Assembly (NCBI GenBank): GCA_024278035.1
Contig: JAJRUA010000351.1
Coordinates: 1-9,746 of the forward strand
Direction: 5' to 3'
Source of the DNA: Planctomycetota bacterium
GTDB taxonomy: Bacteria > Planctomycetota > Planctomycetia > Pirellulales > Lacipirellulaceae
Length of the DNA stretch: 9,746 nt
The notes beneath the pieces were generated by a model. The model did no database searches, had not been told where the DNA came from, and saw nothing but the letters and a program-made list of their open reading frames with translations. Made by a program: the position numbers and the translations under genes. How positions within the stretch are numbered: position 1 is the first letter of the stretch; each line of letters begins with the position of its first letter. Below, in pieces: positions 1 through 5,528 of this stretch.

Positions 1-6
1 GCGGTA

Positions 7-88
7 GGGGCGGGCCCTCCTTTTGTAGAGCCCGAGCGGAGACCCTTGGTTTTCTAGGAGAATAGCACCCACGATAATCCCGGATGGA
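7..88 (+). repeat. 82-bp dispersed repeat, copy A
   Basis: This stretch aligns with 7604-7684 in the same orientation. Both copies open with GGGGCGGGCCCTC and close with CACCCACGATAATCCC plus GATGGA, and they need a single 1-bp gap. The middle is diverged but still alignable (for example cccga and gaga blocks at matching spacing). The copy lies directly upstream of an IS3 transposase remnant, so it may be a piece of an element end, a MITE-like unit or a conserved intergenic repeat. Identity was judged by eye and the family is not recognised. Confidence 0.7.
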
Positions 89-101
89 CCCAGTTTCTGG
101 G
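89..101 (+). other. short hairpin at the edge of repeat copy A
   Basis: CCCAG, a TTT loop and CTGGG form a perfect 5-bp stem immediately after the conserved end of repeat copy A. The other copy at 7604-7684 does not have it, so it is not part of the shared unit. No U-tract follows, so a terminator role is not supported. Confidence 0.3.
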
Positions 102-191
102 GATGTCCCTTTCATTGTTAAAACGTGGTCTCACGTTTTCGCCAGCGTAGCTACGCCCGCCGATCAACTTCCCATCGTCTCCTTTGCCGTA

Positions 192-344
192 GCAAGAGGG
201 AGTGTTTTCAAGTACATCGAAATCTTCTACTATTCAGTTCGGCTCCACCAGACGCTCGATTACCGCTCACCCAACGATTACGAAGCCGTACACGCTCCGG
301 TATTAGCATCACGATTTTTCGGTTCCGGTTCTGTCCGAAATTGA
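192..344 (+). pseudogene. IS3-family transposase (OrfB) C-terminal remnant
   Basis: The open frame ending in TGA at 344 encodes [20 protein letters not shown] followed by RSPNDYEA. This is the typical extreme C-terminus of IS3/IS150-type DDE transposases, whose integrase (rve) domain ends in a consensus like VFEYIE.FYN..R.H..LGY.SP..FE. Only about 35 residues match. The frame stays open up to an ATG at 84, but residues before about 192 show no transposase character, and the DDE catalytic core is missing. It is therefore a decayed fragment left by an insertion or deletion, not a working gene. A small real protein reusing the tail is possible but unlikely. Confidence 0.7.
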
Positions 345-389
345 TGGGATACCGCAACAGCGGGATGCTCCAAGAAGTAAGGGCCTGCA

Positions 390-407
390 CCCCTGGCGAC
401 ACAGGGG
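390..407 (+). other. GC-rich hairpin upstream of the receiver gene
   Basis: CCCCTG, the loop GCGACA and CAGGGG form a perfect 6-bp stem between the transposase remnant and the candidate promoter at 420. It has no T-run after it, so an intrinsic terminator is not supported. It could be an operator-like palindrome or chance in GC-rich DNA. Confidence 0.3.
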
Positions 408-419
408 GCAACATAGGGT

Positions 420-448
420 TTGACACGGCGGGAGCGGGTCACTACCGT
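420..448 (+). promoter_or_regulatory. candidate sigma-70-type promoter for the receiver gene
   Basis: A perfect -35 hexamer TTGACA (420-425) is followed after 17 bp by TACCGT (443-448), a weak -10 match. It lies about 40 bp before the ATG at 490 and is the best-placed promoter candidate upstream of that gene. The poor -10 and GC-rich spacer keep confidence low. Confidence 0.35.
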
Positions 449-489
449 TCGCAGCGCCCCTCCCTGCCCTTTTGCCCCCTCCAAAAGCC

Positions 490-891
490 ATGACCGTCCC
501 TCCTCGTGTGCTGATTGTTGACGCTTCTGCCGAATCTCGGGCGGTTCTCCGCACTTTGCTGGAGCATGAGGGAACCGAAACGATTGAATCGGCTCGGCTG
601 GACGAGGCGACACTGGTAGCTGAGCGCGAAACACCCGATTTGATCGTTTACGATGTCGATGGCGAACTGTCGAACGATGCCAGCACGAAAGAGCTGTCCC
701 ACGAGGGAGCCGGTTCTTGGGGCTCGCTGGAAGCGTGGAGCAGCCGCACCACTACCCCAATCGTCGTGCTCGGCACCAAGCGGGCCGAGTTGGGGGTTCC
801 CGAGGGAGGAGAATTCGTCCGCAAACCCTACCACTATCGGGCGTTGCTACATAAGATTCAGGATAAGCTTGCTGAGCGCCGTGCTGCCTAA
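490..891 (+). CDS. atypical stand-alone response-regulator receiver protein
   Basis: A 133-residue protein consisting of one CheY-like receiver fold. Beta-1 is RVLIVD (residues 6-11). Beta-3 is PDLIVYD, with D55 at the phospho-acceptor position. Beta-4 is PIVVLGT with T96 as the conserved Thr/Ser, and beta-5 is FVRKP with K112. The acidic pair normally read as DD after beta-1 is D11-A12, so the metal-binding partner is lost. The loop between beta-3 and alpha-3 is several residues longer than usual. There is no output domain. ATG at 490 is preferred over an in-frame TTG at 472 because the domain begins right after it; no clear Shine-Dalgarno site is visible. The gene precedes a histidine kinase on the same strand, but a terminator-like hairpin separates them. 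It may be a phosphorelay intermediate or a pseudo-receiver. Confidence 0.8.
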   Translation: MTVPPRVLIVDASAESRAVLRTLLEHEGTETIESARLDEATLVAERETPDLIVYDVDGELSNDASTKELSHEGAGSWGSLEAWSSRTTTPIVVLGTKRAELGVPEGGEFVRKPYHYRALLHKIQDKLAERRAA

Positions 892-921
892 TGGCTGAGC
901 GGTGGCTAAGTTAGCCTGCCC

Positions 922-953
922 GAAAAAGGGGGTTCCCTTTTTCACCCTTTTTT
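922..953 (+). terminator. rho-independent terminator-like hairpin after the receiver gene
   Basis: GAAAAAGGG (922-930), the loop GGTT and CCCTTTTTC (935-943) form a perfect 9-bp stem, followed by a six-T run at 948-953. It starts 31 bp after the receiver stop codon and 59 bp before the end of the gap to the kinase start. This is the clearest terminator in the window and implies that the kinase gene is at least partly transcribed separately. Confidence 0.7.
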
Positions 954-1011
954 CGTCAGCTTCTCCATCTCTTGAACGCCGCTCCGCCCAAACGGGGACG
1001 GCCAACGTTCC

Positions 1012-2877
1012 GTGCCGTCGCTTTTTGTTATCCGAGGACGTGACCAGGGCCAGCGATTCGTCCTCGAAGGGGAGGAACTCTCGATTGGTCGCATTGCCGA
1101 AAATGCTGTCCAACTGCATGACACCGAGGTGTCGCGCAAACATGCCCTATTGCAGGCGGCAGGCGATTCGCTTGTTCTCCGCGATCTCAATAGCTCGAAC
1201 GGAACCTACGTCAACGGTGAGGCGATCCGTGAGCGGCGACTGCGGACCGGCGACTTGCTCCAGCTCGGCCGTACGCAATTGTTGTACACCGGTTCGCACA
1301 ACTCGGTGGATGAGACGGAGGGGGGCGTTGATATTGTTTCGGCAACCGACTTTGAAGATGGCTCACGAATCCTGCGCGCCATGAGCCATGCGGAGGGGAG
1401 CGACCTGCTTGCCACCCCCGCAGGGCAAACCCAAAGCCCCTGGCTCGCCCGTGCAAGAAGCAACCTGCAGCTCATGTACCGGACCGCCCTGGCGGTAAGC
1501 CATACGCTGGATATTGATCAGCTTTTGGCGCGGATCATGGACATGATCTTTGAATGGGTCGATGCCGACCGTGGCTGCATCATGCTCAAAGACCCCGAGA
1601 CGGGCGAACTGCGTGCCCGCGTAAGACGTCGCCGACGAGGTGTGGATGATATTGTTGCGTCGGCCTCCGATTCTTCCTTGGGGGGAACAAGCGGCTTTGC
1701 AACCGACGAGAGCGATATCTTTGAGCCCACGCCGGCGGACTCGGTGGCTATGAATGCCGATGAGAAAATCACGATTAGCAAAACGATCCTCGACTACGTC
1801 GTCGAACGGGGCGAAGGGGTGCTCACCAGCAACGCGGGTGACGACAGCCGCTGGGATCCGGCAAAGAGCATTATGCGGATGGGCGTCCGTGAAGCGATTT
1901 GCGTTCCCATGCAGGGGCGTTATGAACTGAACGGTGTGATTTATATTGACACTTCGCTCACCCCCAAACAAATGCTCCAGCGGCGCAACGCTAACAAGTT
2001 TGGCGAAGATCATCTCAAGCTCATGATCGCCATCGCCCATCAGGCGGCTCTTGCCGTGGAAGATACATCGCACTACCAAGCAATGGTCCAGGCCGAGCGA
2101 TTGGCTGCCGTCGGTCAAACGATCGCCACACTTTCGCACCACATAAAAAACATCCTGCAAGGCATTCGCGGCGGGAGCTACATGATTGAACTCGGCCTCG
2201 GCGACCATGGCAAGGCGCTTGTAGGAAGCGAGCCCGATATCGCCGGAGCCGCCAAAGCGGTCGAGACGGTCCACAAAGGGTGGAACATTGTCGAGAAAAA
2301 TCAGGAACGCATCTCCTCGCTCGTGATGGACATGCTCACCTACAGCAAAGAACGTGAGCCGGAGCCCGAGCCATCGAATCTCAATACCGTCGTCGCCGAC
2401 GTGGTTGAACTTATGCAAGTTTGTGCTGATGAGAAGAAGGTGGCTATCGTATGGCGTCCGGCCGAGGCGATGCCAACCTTGATGTTCGATCCCGAAGCGG
2501 TCCATCGTGCGATAACCAACATCGTCACCAATGCCATCGATGCGTGCGAAGAGCGCGATCCGGCCTGTGTTGAAATTTCCACCGAAGTGGATAAACCGAA
2601 GGGGGCTGTCCGTGTAATGATTCAAGACACGGGCGTAGGAATCGAAAAAAATAAAATCGCATCAATCTTCACTGCTTTTGTCTCCGACAAAGGCTCGGGC
2701 GGCACCGGCCTCGGACTGGCAGTGAGCCGAAAAATCGCCGAAGAGCATCAGGGCAACGTCTTCGTCACCAGCCAGCCGGAGGTTGGCAGCACGTTCACGT
2801 TGGAACTGCCACTAACGCGGCCCGAAGAGTCGGAGCCTTTGAGCGAAGACGCCAACAGCGCGACCCATGGGGGATAA
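1012..2877 (+). CDS. FHA-GAF sensor histidine kinase
   Basis: A 621-residue soluble kinase with no signal peptide or membrane segment. An N-terminal FHA domain (about 1-95) carries SIGR (24-27), SRKHA (41-45) and NSSNGTYVNG (60-69), the phosphothreonine-binding signature. A GAF-type sensor follows (about 155-350), interrupted by a Ser/Asp-rich insert (about 205-255). The H-box is LSHHIKN with likely phospho-acceptor H376. The ATPase domain has an N-box (NIVTNAIDA, 503-511), G1 DTGVGI (539-544), an F-box (IFTAF) and G2 GTGLGLA (564-570), so all catalytic motifs are intact. The start is GTG at 1012, where the FHA fold begins; no Shine-Dalgarno is evident. It should integrate a cytoplasmic small-molecule signal and Ser/Thr phosphorylation into His-Asp signalling. 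The upstream receiver is a candidate partner, but this is inference. Confidence 0.93.
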   Translation: MPSLFVIRGRDQGQRFVLEGEELSIGRIAENAVQLHDTEVSRKHALLQAAGDSLVLRDLNSSNGTYVNGEAIRERRLRTGDLLQLGRTQLLYTGSHNSVDETEGGVDIVSATDFEDGSRILRAMSHAEGSDLLATPAGQTQSPWLARARSNLQLMYRTALAVSHTLDIDQLLARIMDMIFEWVDADRGCIMLKDPETGELRARVRRRRRGVDDIVASASDSSLGGTSGFATDESDIFEPTPADSVAMNADEKITISKTILDYVVERGEGVLTSNAGDDSRWDPAKSIMRMGVREAICVPMQGRYELNGVIYIDTSLTPKQMLQRRNANKFGEDHLKLMIAIAHQAALAVEDTSHYQAMVQAERLAAVGQTIATLSHHIKNILQGIRGGSYMIELGLGDHGKALVGSEPDIAGAAKAVETVHKGWNIVEKNQERISSLVMDMLTYSKEREPEPEPSNLNTVVADVVELMQVCADEKKVAIVWRPAEAMPTLMFDPEAVHRAITNIVTNAIDACEERDPACVEISTEVDKPKGAVRVMIQDTGVGIEKNKIASIFTAFVSDKGSGGTGLGLAVSRKIAEEHQGNVFVTSQPEVGSTFTLELPLTRPEESEPLSEDANSATHGG

Positions 2878-2888
2878 GTGAAAGCCAA

Positions 2889-3596
2889 TCACCCTTGGTA
2901 GCCCGATGGGGCTCCGACGAACGGGTTGCTTCTTTTTTCTTCGCCGATGGTGGTCGTGGGCCCATGCCCCGGGTAGACGATCGCCTCATCGGGGAGCACG
3001 AAGAGTTGGGTATGAATCGACTGGCGGAGGGTCTGAAAATCGCCATCGGGAAAATCCGTACGGCCCACGCTTCCTTGGAATAAAACGTCGCCAGCGACCA
3101 GGTGCGTCTTGCCCCCCGCTTCTGTCGGCGTGAGCAAGAACGAGACATGCCCGGCTGAGTGTCCCGGTGTGTCGAGAACCTGCCACGCCATGCCTGCCGC
3201 CTCGTACGTGTCGCCGCCACAAACGGTCTTGTCAGCCGGGGGACTGAGCAAATCAAAGCCGTAACCGGCAGAAAGATTCGCTGCCGGATCGCGTAGCTTT
3301 CCGGCGTCGCCCTCGCCAATCACTAGCGGAGCCTCGGGCCAGCGTTCTTTGATCGCCTCGTTCCCCGCGATATGGTCCGCATGGCCATGCGTGTTAAGAA
3401 TCGCCGCCGGAGTGAGCGAGCGTTCCCCAAGCAATTGTAGAATCGCCTCCGGCTGCATTCCGGGATCGAAAACGACGCAATCCTCACGGCCCGAAAGATG
3501 GAAAATCAGGGTATTTTCGTCAAACGGCACGGAAATGATCTTGGCAACCTGTACGCCACAGGGCCCCTCCGAACACAAATCCTGGGGTGCTGGCAT
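2889..3596 (-). CDS. metallo-beta-lactamase-fold hydrolase (YcbL/glyoxalase II-like)
   Basis: A 235-residue MBL-fold enzyme. The metal ligands are all visible: THGHADH gives H70, H72, D74 and H75; H146 lies in DTPGHSAGH; D170 in AGDVLFQGSVGRTDFPDGD; and H211 in YPGHGP. The GS.GR.D.P block and the ending YPGHGPTTTIGEEKRSNPF are typical of the YcbL-type branch of glyoxalase II-like hydrolases. These cleave S-lactoylglutathione or related thioesters; the actual substrate is unknown here. The ATG at 3596 has GGAG (plus strand 3605-3608) 8 bp upstream, which supports this start. The first 15 or so residues are an extension relative to the usual family start. It is convergent with the kinase (11 bp between stops) and divergent from the DUF1571 gene. 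It has no signal peptide and is likely cytoplasmic. Confidence 0.92.
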   Translation of the reverse strand: MPAPQDLCSEGPCGVQVAKIISVPFDENTLIFHLSGREDCVVFDPGMQPEAILQLLGERSLTPAAILNTHGHADHIAGNEAIKERWPEAPLVIGEGDAGKLRDPAANLSAGYGFDLLSPPADKTVCGGDTYEAAGMAWQVLDTPGHSAGHVSFLLTPTEAGGKTHLVAGDVLFQGSVGRTDFPDGDFQTLRQSIHTQLFVLPDEAIVYPGHGPTTTIGEEKRSNPFVGAPSGYQG

Positions 3597-3780
3597 CGCT
3601 TTTTCTCCACGTTTTTTCGCCTTGGATCACTCTTCCCGCGTCCCGTCGGCTCGTCTAGTATTAAGTCTGCTTGCATTCTATCGTCCCGGTGATGAAACGA
3701 GCAGGCACCCTGCTTTCCATTTTAGCCCCCCCTTTCGCACTCCTTGCCCCTCTTTCGCTAACCGCGCCGGAGAACTCCCC
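3597..3780. promoter_or_regulatory. divergent promoter region between the hydrolase and DUF1571 genes
   Basis: These 184 bp separate two divergently oriented start codons and must carry both promoters if each gene has its own. Each side ends in a GGAG ribosome-binding site 8 bp from its ATG (3605-3608 for the minus gene, 3769-3772 for the plus gene). The AT-rich patch around 3653-3680 (TAGTATTAAG) is the most likely -10 area, but I cannot assign convincing -35/-10 pairs. Confidence 0.4.
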
Positions 3781-4797
3781 ATGCCTTTCAATCGCCTTAC
3801 CTTGCTACGCTTCGTCCTCCGTGCCAGCGGGTTTGCCTTTGTAGGCTTGCTTGTCCTCCAGGCGCCCAAGGCCACGGCTCAGCGTCTGACTCGACCGATC
3901 TTTCGTGTCAACAACGCTGTGAACAACGACACAAGCAAAGGGCACGATACGCAAGTTTTGCAAGCCGCAACACGAGGCCCCATCGATCCGAATAATCCGT
4001 TTGCAGGCGTTTCACCTGAAGAAGCGGGCTTGGTGTACATCGATACGAATGTCCAACCCGCGTCGGCCAGCGAAGCGATCTCTCCGCTCGATTTGACGCA
4101 GCACGAGGGAGAACACCCCCTCATGCCCTGCCTTCGACTTGCGAAAAGGGCGATGGCTGATATCGATCAAAACATCCAAGACTACTCCGCTACCTTTACG
4201 AAGGTAGAGCGTCTGAACGGTTCTCTAGGAGCGCCTCAGCAAATGTTGATTCGCGTTCGTCATCAGCCGTTTAGTGTTTATCTAAAATTCATTCAGCCGA
4301 CTCCGGGACAGGAGGCTCTTTACGTTGCCAATTCGAACGGTGGCAAAATGGTCGCCTTGGCTTCTGGTTGGAAACGACGCATTGGCACGCTCAACCTCGA
4401 TCCCAACGGCGCAATAGCTATGCGTGGCCAACGCTATCCGATCACAAAGTCCGGCATCCGGAACCTGACGGCAGAGCTCATCGAAATTGCCGAATCGGAC
4501 GTCAAGTACGCTGAATGCGATGTCACGGTGAACAGCAACGTAAAGATCGATGGCCGGCCTGTCACCATGGTCGAAGCGACCCATCCTGTCCCTCGAAAGA
4601 ATTTCAAGTTCCACAAGGCACGCATCTTTATCGACCAAGAGTACCGCATGCCCGTCGCCTACGAGGCCTATAGTTGGCCCCCAAGCAAAGACGGAGCCCC
4701 TCTGCTAGAAGAGCGTTACATCTACACCAACTTGAAGATCAACAATGGCTTCGGCGACGAGCACTTTAGTGCCGAGAACCCGGCGATGTTCAAGTGA
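3781..4797 (+). CDS. exported DUF1571 family protein
   Basis: A 338-residue protein of the DUF1571 family, which is common in planctomycetes and has no established function. Residues 1-33 form a Sec signal peptide: basic MPFNRLTLLRFVLR, a hydrophobic core FAFVGLLVLQA, then an ATA-Q cleavage site. A poorly conserved linker follows (34-115). The domain runs from about 118 to 325, with LAKRAMADIDQNIQDYSATF (120-139), the block around VYLKFIQPTPGQEALYV (166-182) and a C-terminal EERYIYTNLKIN near its end. The beta-rich pattern recalls LolA-like outer-membrane carrier folds, but that is inference. ATG at 3781 is chosen because GGAG lies 8 bp upstream and the signal peptide starts there; the open frame continues upstream to 3349 only by overlap with the opposite gene. 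It likely acts in the periplasm or at the envelope. Confidence 0.9.
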   Translation: MPFNRLTLLRFVLRASGFAFVGLLVLQAPKATAQRLTRPIFRVNNAVNNDTSKGHDTQVLQAATRGPIDPNNPFAGVSPEEAGLVYIDTNVQPASASEAISPLDLTQHEGEHPLMPCLRLAKRAMADIDQNIQDYSATFTKVERLNGSLGAPQQMLIRVRHQPFSVYLKFIQPTPGQEALYVANSNGGKMVALASGWKRRIGTLNLDPNGAIAMRGQRYPITKSGIRNLTAELIEIAESDVKYAECDVTVNSNVKIDGRPVTMVEATHPVPRKNFKFHKARIFIDQEYRMPVAYEAYSWPPSKDGAPLLEERYIYTNLKINNGFGDEHFSAENPAMFK

Positions 4798-4814
4798 TTC
4801 AAGGCCGGTGGCCC

Positions 4815-5183
4815 TTAGCCCAGCGGTGCCGACCACTGATGGTGGGCATGAGCTGCAAGCCCCCTTCTTGGCCCCCGGCCCAAAAGCTCAAACATCCGGG
4901 TCGTTCCAACAATTGCTCTCGATTTTTTGAGAAGACGTTCGGAAACTTCTTGTAGGCGAGACGCGAGCGTCTGCCGCCGGAGTGAATCCCGAAGGGTTTT
5001 CATTTCTACGATTTCCCCAACGCCTGGCCCAAGAAAAAGCTTGGGGGGTTTCGGCCACTTGGGGGAATCTGGCTCCTCGGAGCAAACCCGCTGAAAGCGG
5101 CCCTTCCCGAAACGGGGGACTTTTTGCGATCGTTCGGGGATCCCCGCCGAGTCATTTTCCATGCAGAAGAACAGCAAAGTCAT
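4815..5183 (-). CDS. possible small hypothetical protein
   Basis: An open minus-strand frame of 122 residues from ATG at 5183, extendable to a TTG at 5285. The stretch from MKTLRDSLRRQTLASRLQEV through SERLLKK looks like a real amphipathic helix and could be coding. The N-terminal half is Pro/Arg-rich and low in information, and no Shine-Dalgarno site is clear. The same DNA is full of perfect palindromes, which argues for structured non-coding sequence instead. I do not recognise a family. It may also be a decayed gene: an adjacent minus frame contains SNCWNDPDV before a stop. Confidence 0.25.
   Translation of the reverse strand: MTLLFFCMENDSAGIPERSQKVPRFGKGRFQRVCSEEPDSPKWPKPPKLFLGPGVGEIVEMKTLRDSLRRQTLASRLQEVSERLLKKSRAIVGTTRMFELLGRGPRRGLAAHAHHQWSAPLG
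4959..5146. repeat. cluster of perfect short palindromes
   Basis: Five small perfect inverted repeats lie in about 190 bp: AGACGC-GA-GCGTCT (4959-4972), GCTCC-TC-GGAGC (5072-5083), CCGCT-GAA-AGCGG (5088-5100), CCCG-AAA-CGGG (5106-5116, followed by GGACTTTTT) and CGGGGATCCCCG (5135-5146). Four are packed within 75 bp. This could be a structured RNA, a terminator array on the plus strand (the fourth has a T-run), or chance in GC-rich DNA. Confidence 0.4.
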
Positions 5184-5238
5184 TTTTTCGCCTAGCTGCC
5201 AGTGAAGCGACTGCAATGCGTGCGTGCAGTATTTCCCG

Positions 5239-5259
5239 TTGATTATTGATAATTGATAT
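5239..5259 (+). repeat. three tandem TTGATNN heptamers
   Basis: TTGATTA, TTGATAA and TTGATAT run head to tail without gaps, forming the most AT-rich patch of this intergenic region. It lies about 90 bp upstream of the promoter candidate for the TPR gene. It could be a protein-binding iteron, an UP-element-like tract or a simple-sequence expansion. Confidence 0.6.
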
Positions 5260-5328
5260 TCACATGCGGGCCGATAGCGACGCAAGCTATGCCAAACAGC
5301 TACAAAACAGACTTTGCAGTTCTCCTGA

Positions 5329-5357
5329 TTTTCCGTGGCGAGGCGTTGTGTTATAGT
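5329..5357 (+). promoter_or_regulatory. candidate promoter for the TPR-protein gene
   Basis: TATAGT (5352-5357) is a good -10 hexamer with a weak -35 TTTTCC (5329-5334) at 17 bp spacing. Transcription from it would give a leader of about 165 nt that includes the 16-bp tandem duplication. The -35 matches poorly, so this is a suggestion only. Confidence 0.35.
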
Positions 5358-5368
5358 GGCTCGACGTT

Positions 5369-5400
5369 TCCAAGTCAGGAAGGGTCCAAGTCAGGAAAGG
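5369..5400 (+). repeat. 16-bp tandem duplication in the leader of the TPR gene
   Basis: TCCAAGTCAGGAAGGG (5369-5384) is followed directly by TCCAAGTCAGGAAAGG (5385-5400), with one mismatch. Each unit contains a purine-rich GGAARGG stretch that resembles a ribosome-binding site, but the start codon is about 130 bp further on. It may be an operator pair, a slippage duplication or a translational element. Confidence 0.75.
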
Positions 5401-5513
5401 CCATCGAGACAGGCGTCTCTCATGGATTCGTGGTGCTCTTTGGTTGAGGGTTTCTCTAGCCGAAAAATGACTGCCGTGTGACATCGGAAGAGCGCCCGGC
5501 GAAATCGTATTTC

Positions 5514-5518
5514 AAGGA
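5514..5518 (+). promoter_or_regulatory. ribosome-binding site deciding the TPR-gene start
   Basis: AAGGA lies 10 bp before the ATG at 5529. No such site precedes the in-frame GTG at 5478, so the ATG is preferred and the protein is shortened by 17 residues. Confidence 0.6.
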
Positions 5519-5528
5519 ACAAACTCCT

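Larger units (their letters stand above)
4798..5528. other. long intergenic region rich in short repeats
   Basis: About 730 bp between the DUF1571 gene and the TPR gene. It contains one weak minus-strand frame (4815-5183), a palindrome-rich block (4959-5146), tandem heptamers (5239-5259), a candidate promoter (5329-5357) and a 16-bp tandem duplication (5369-5400). I see no tRNA, no recognisable riboswitch and no convincing terminator for the DUF1571 gene. Confidence 0.6.

Noticed and set aside
1363..2625. A 420-codon open frame on the minus strand opposite the kinase gene
   Set aside because: It lies wholly antisense to clear FHA/GAF/histidine-kinase motifs, and its translation shows no family character. 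Long antisense frames are expected in GC-rich coding DNA.
3349..3780. A 144-codon upstream extension of the DUF1571 frame
   Set aside because: It overlaps the hydrolase gene on the other strand, and the signal peptide and ribosome-binding site both place the start at 3781.
4803..4850. GCCCA...TGGGC and CCAC...GTGG arms just after the DUF1571 stop codon
   Set aside because: The stems are short with long loops and no T-run follows, so they are not called as a terminator.
5106..5125. CCCG-AAA-CGGG hairpin with T-run as the terminator of the DUF1571 gene
   Set aside because: The stem is only 4 bp (6 with G-T pairs) and lies about 310 bp past the stop codon, so a dedicated terminator role is not convincing.
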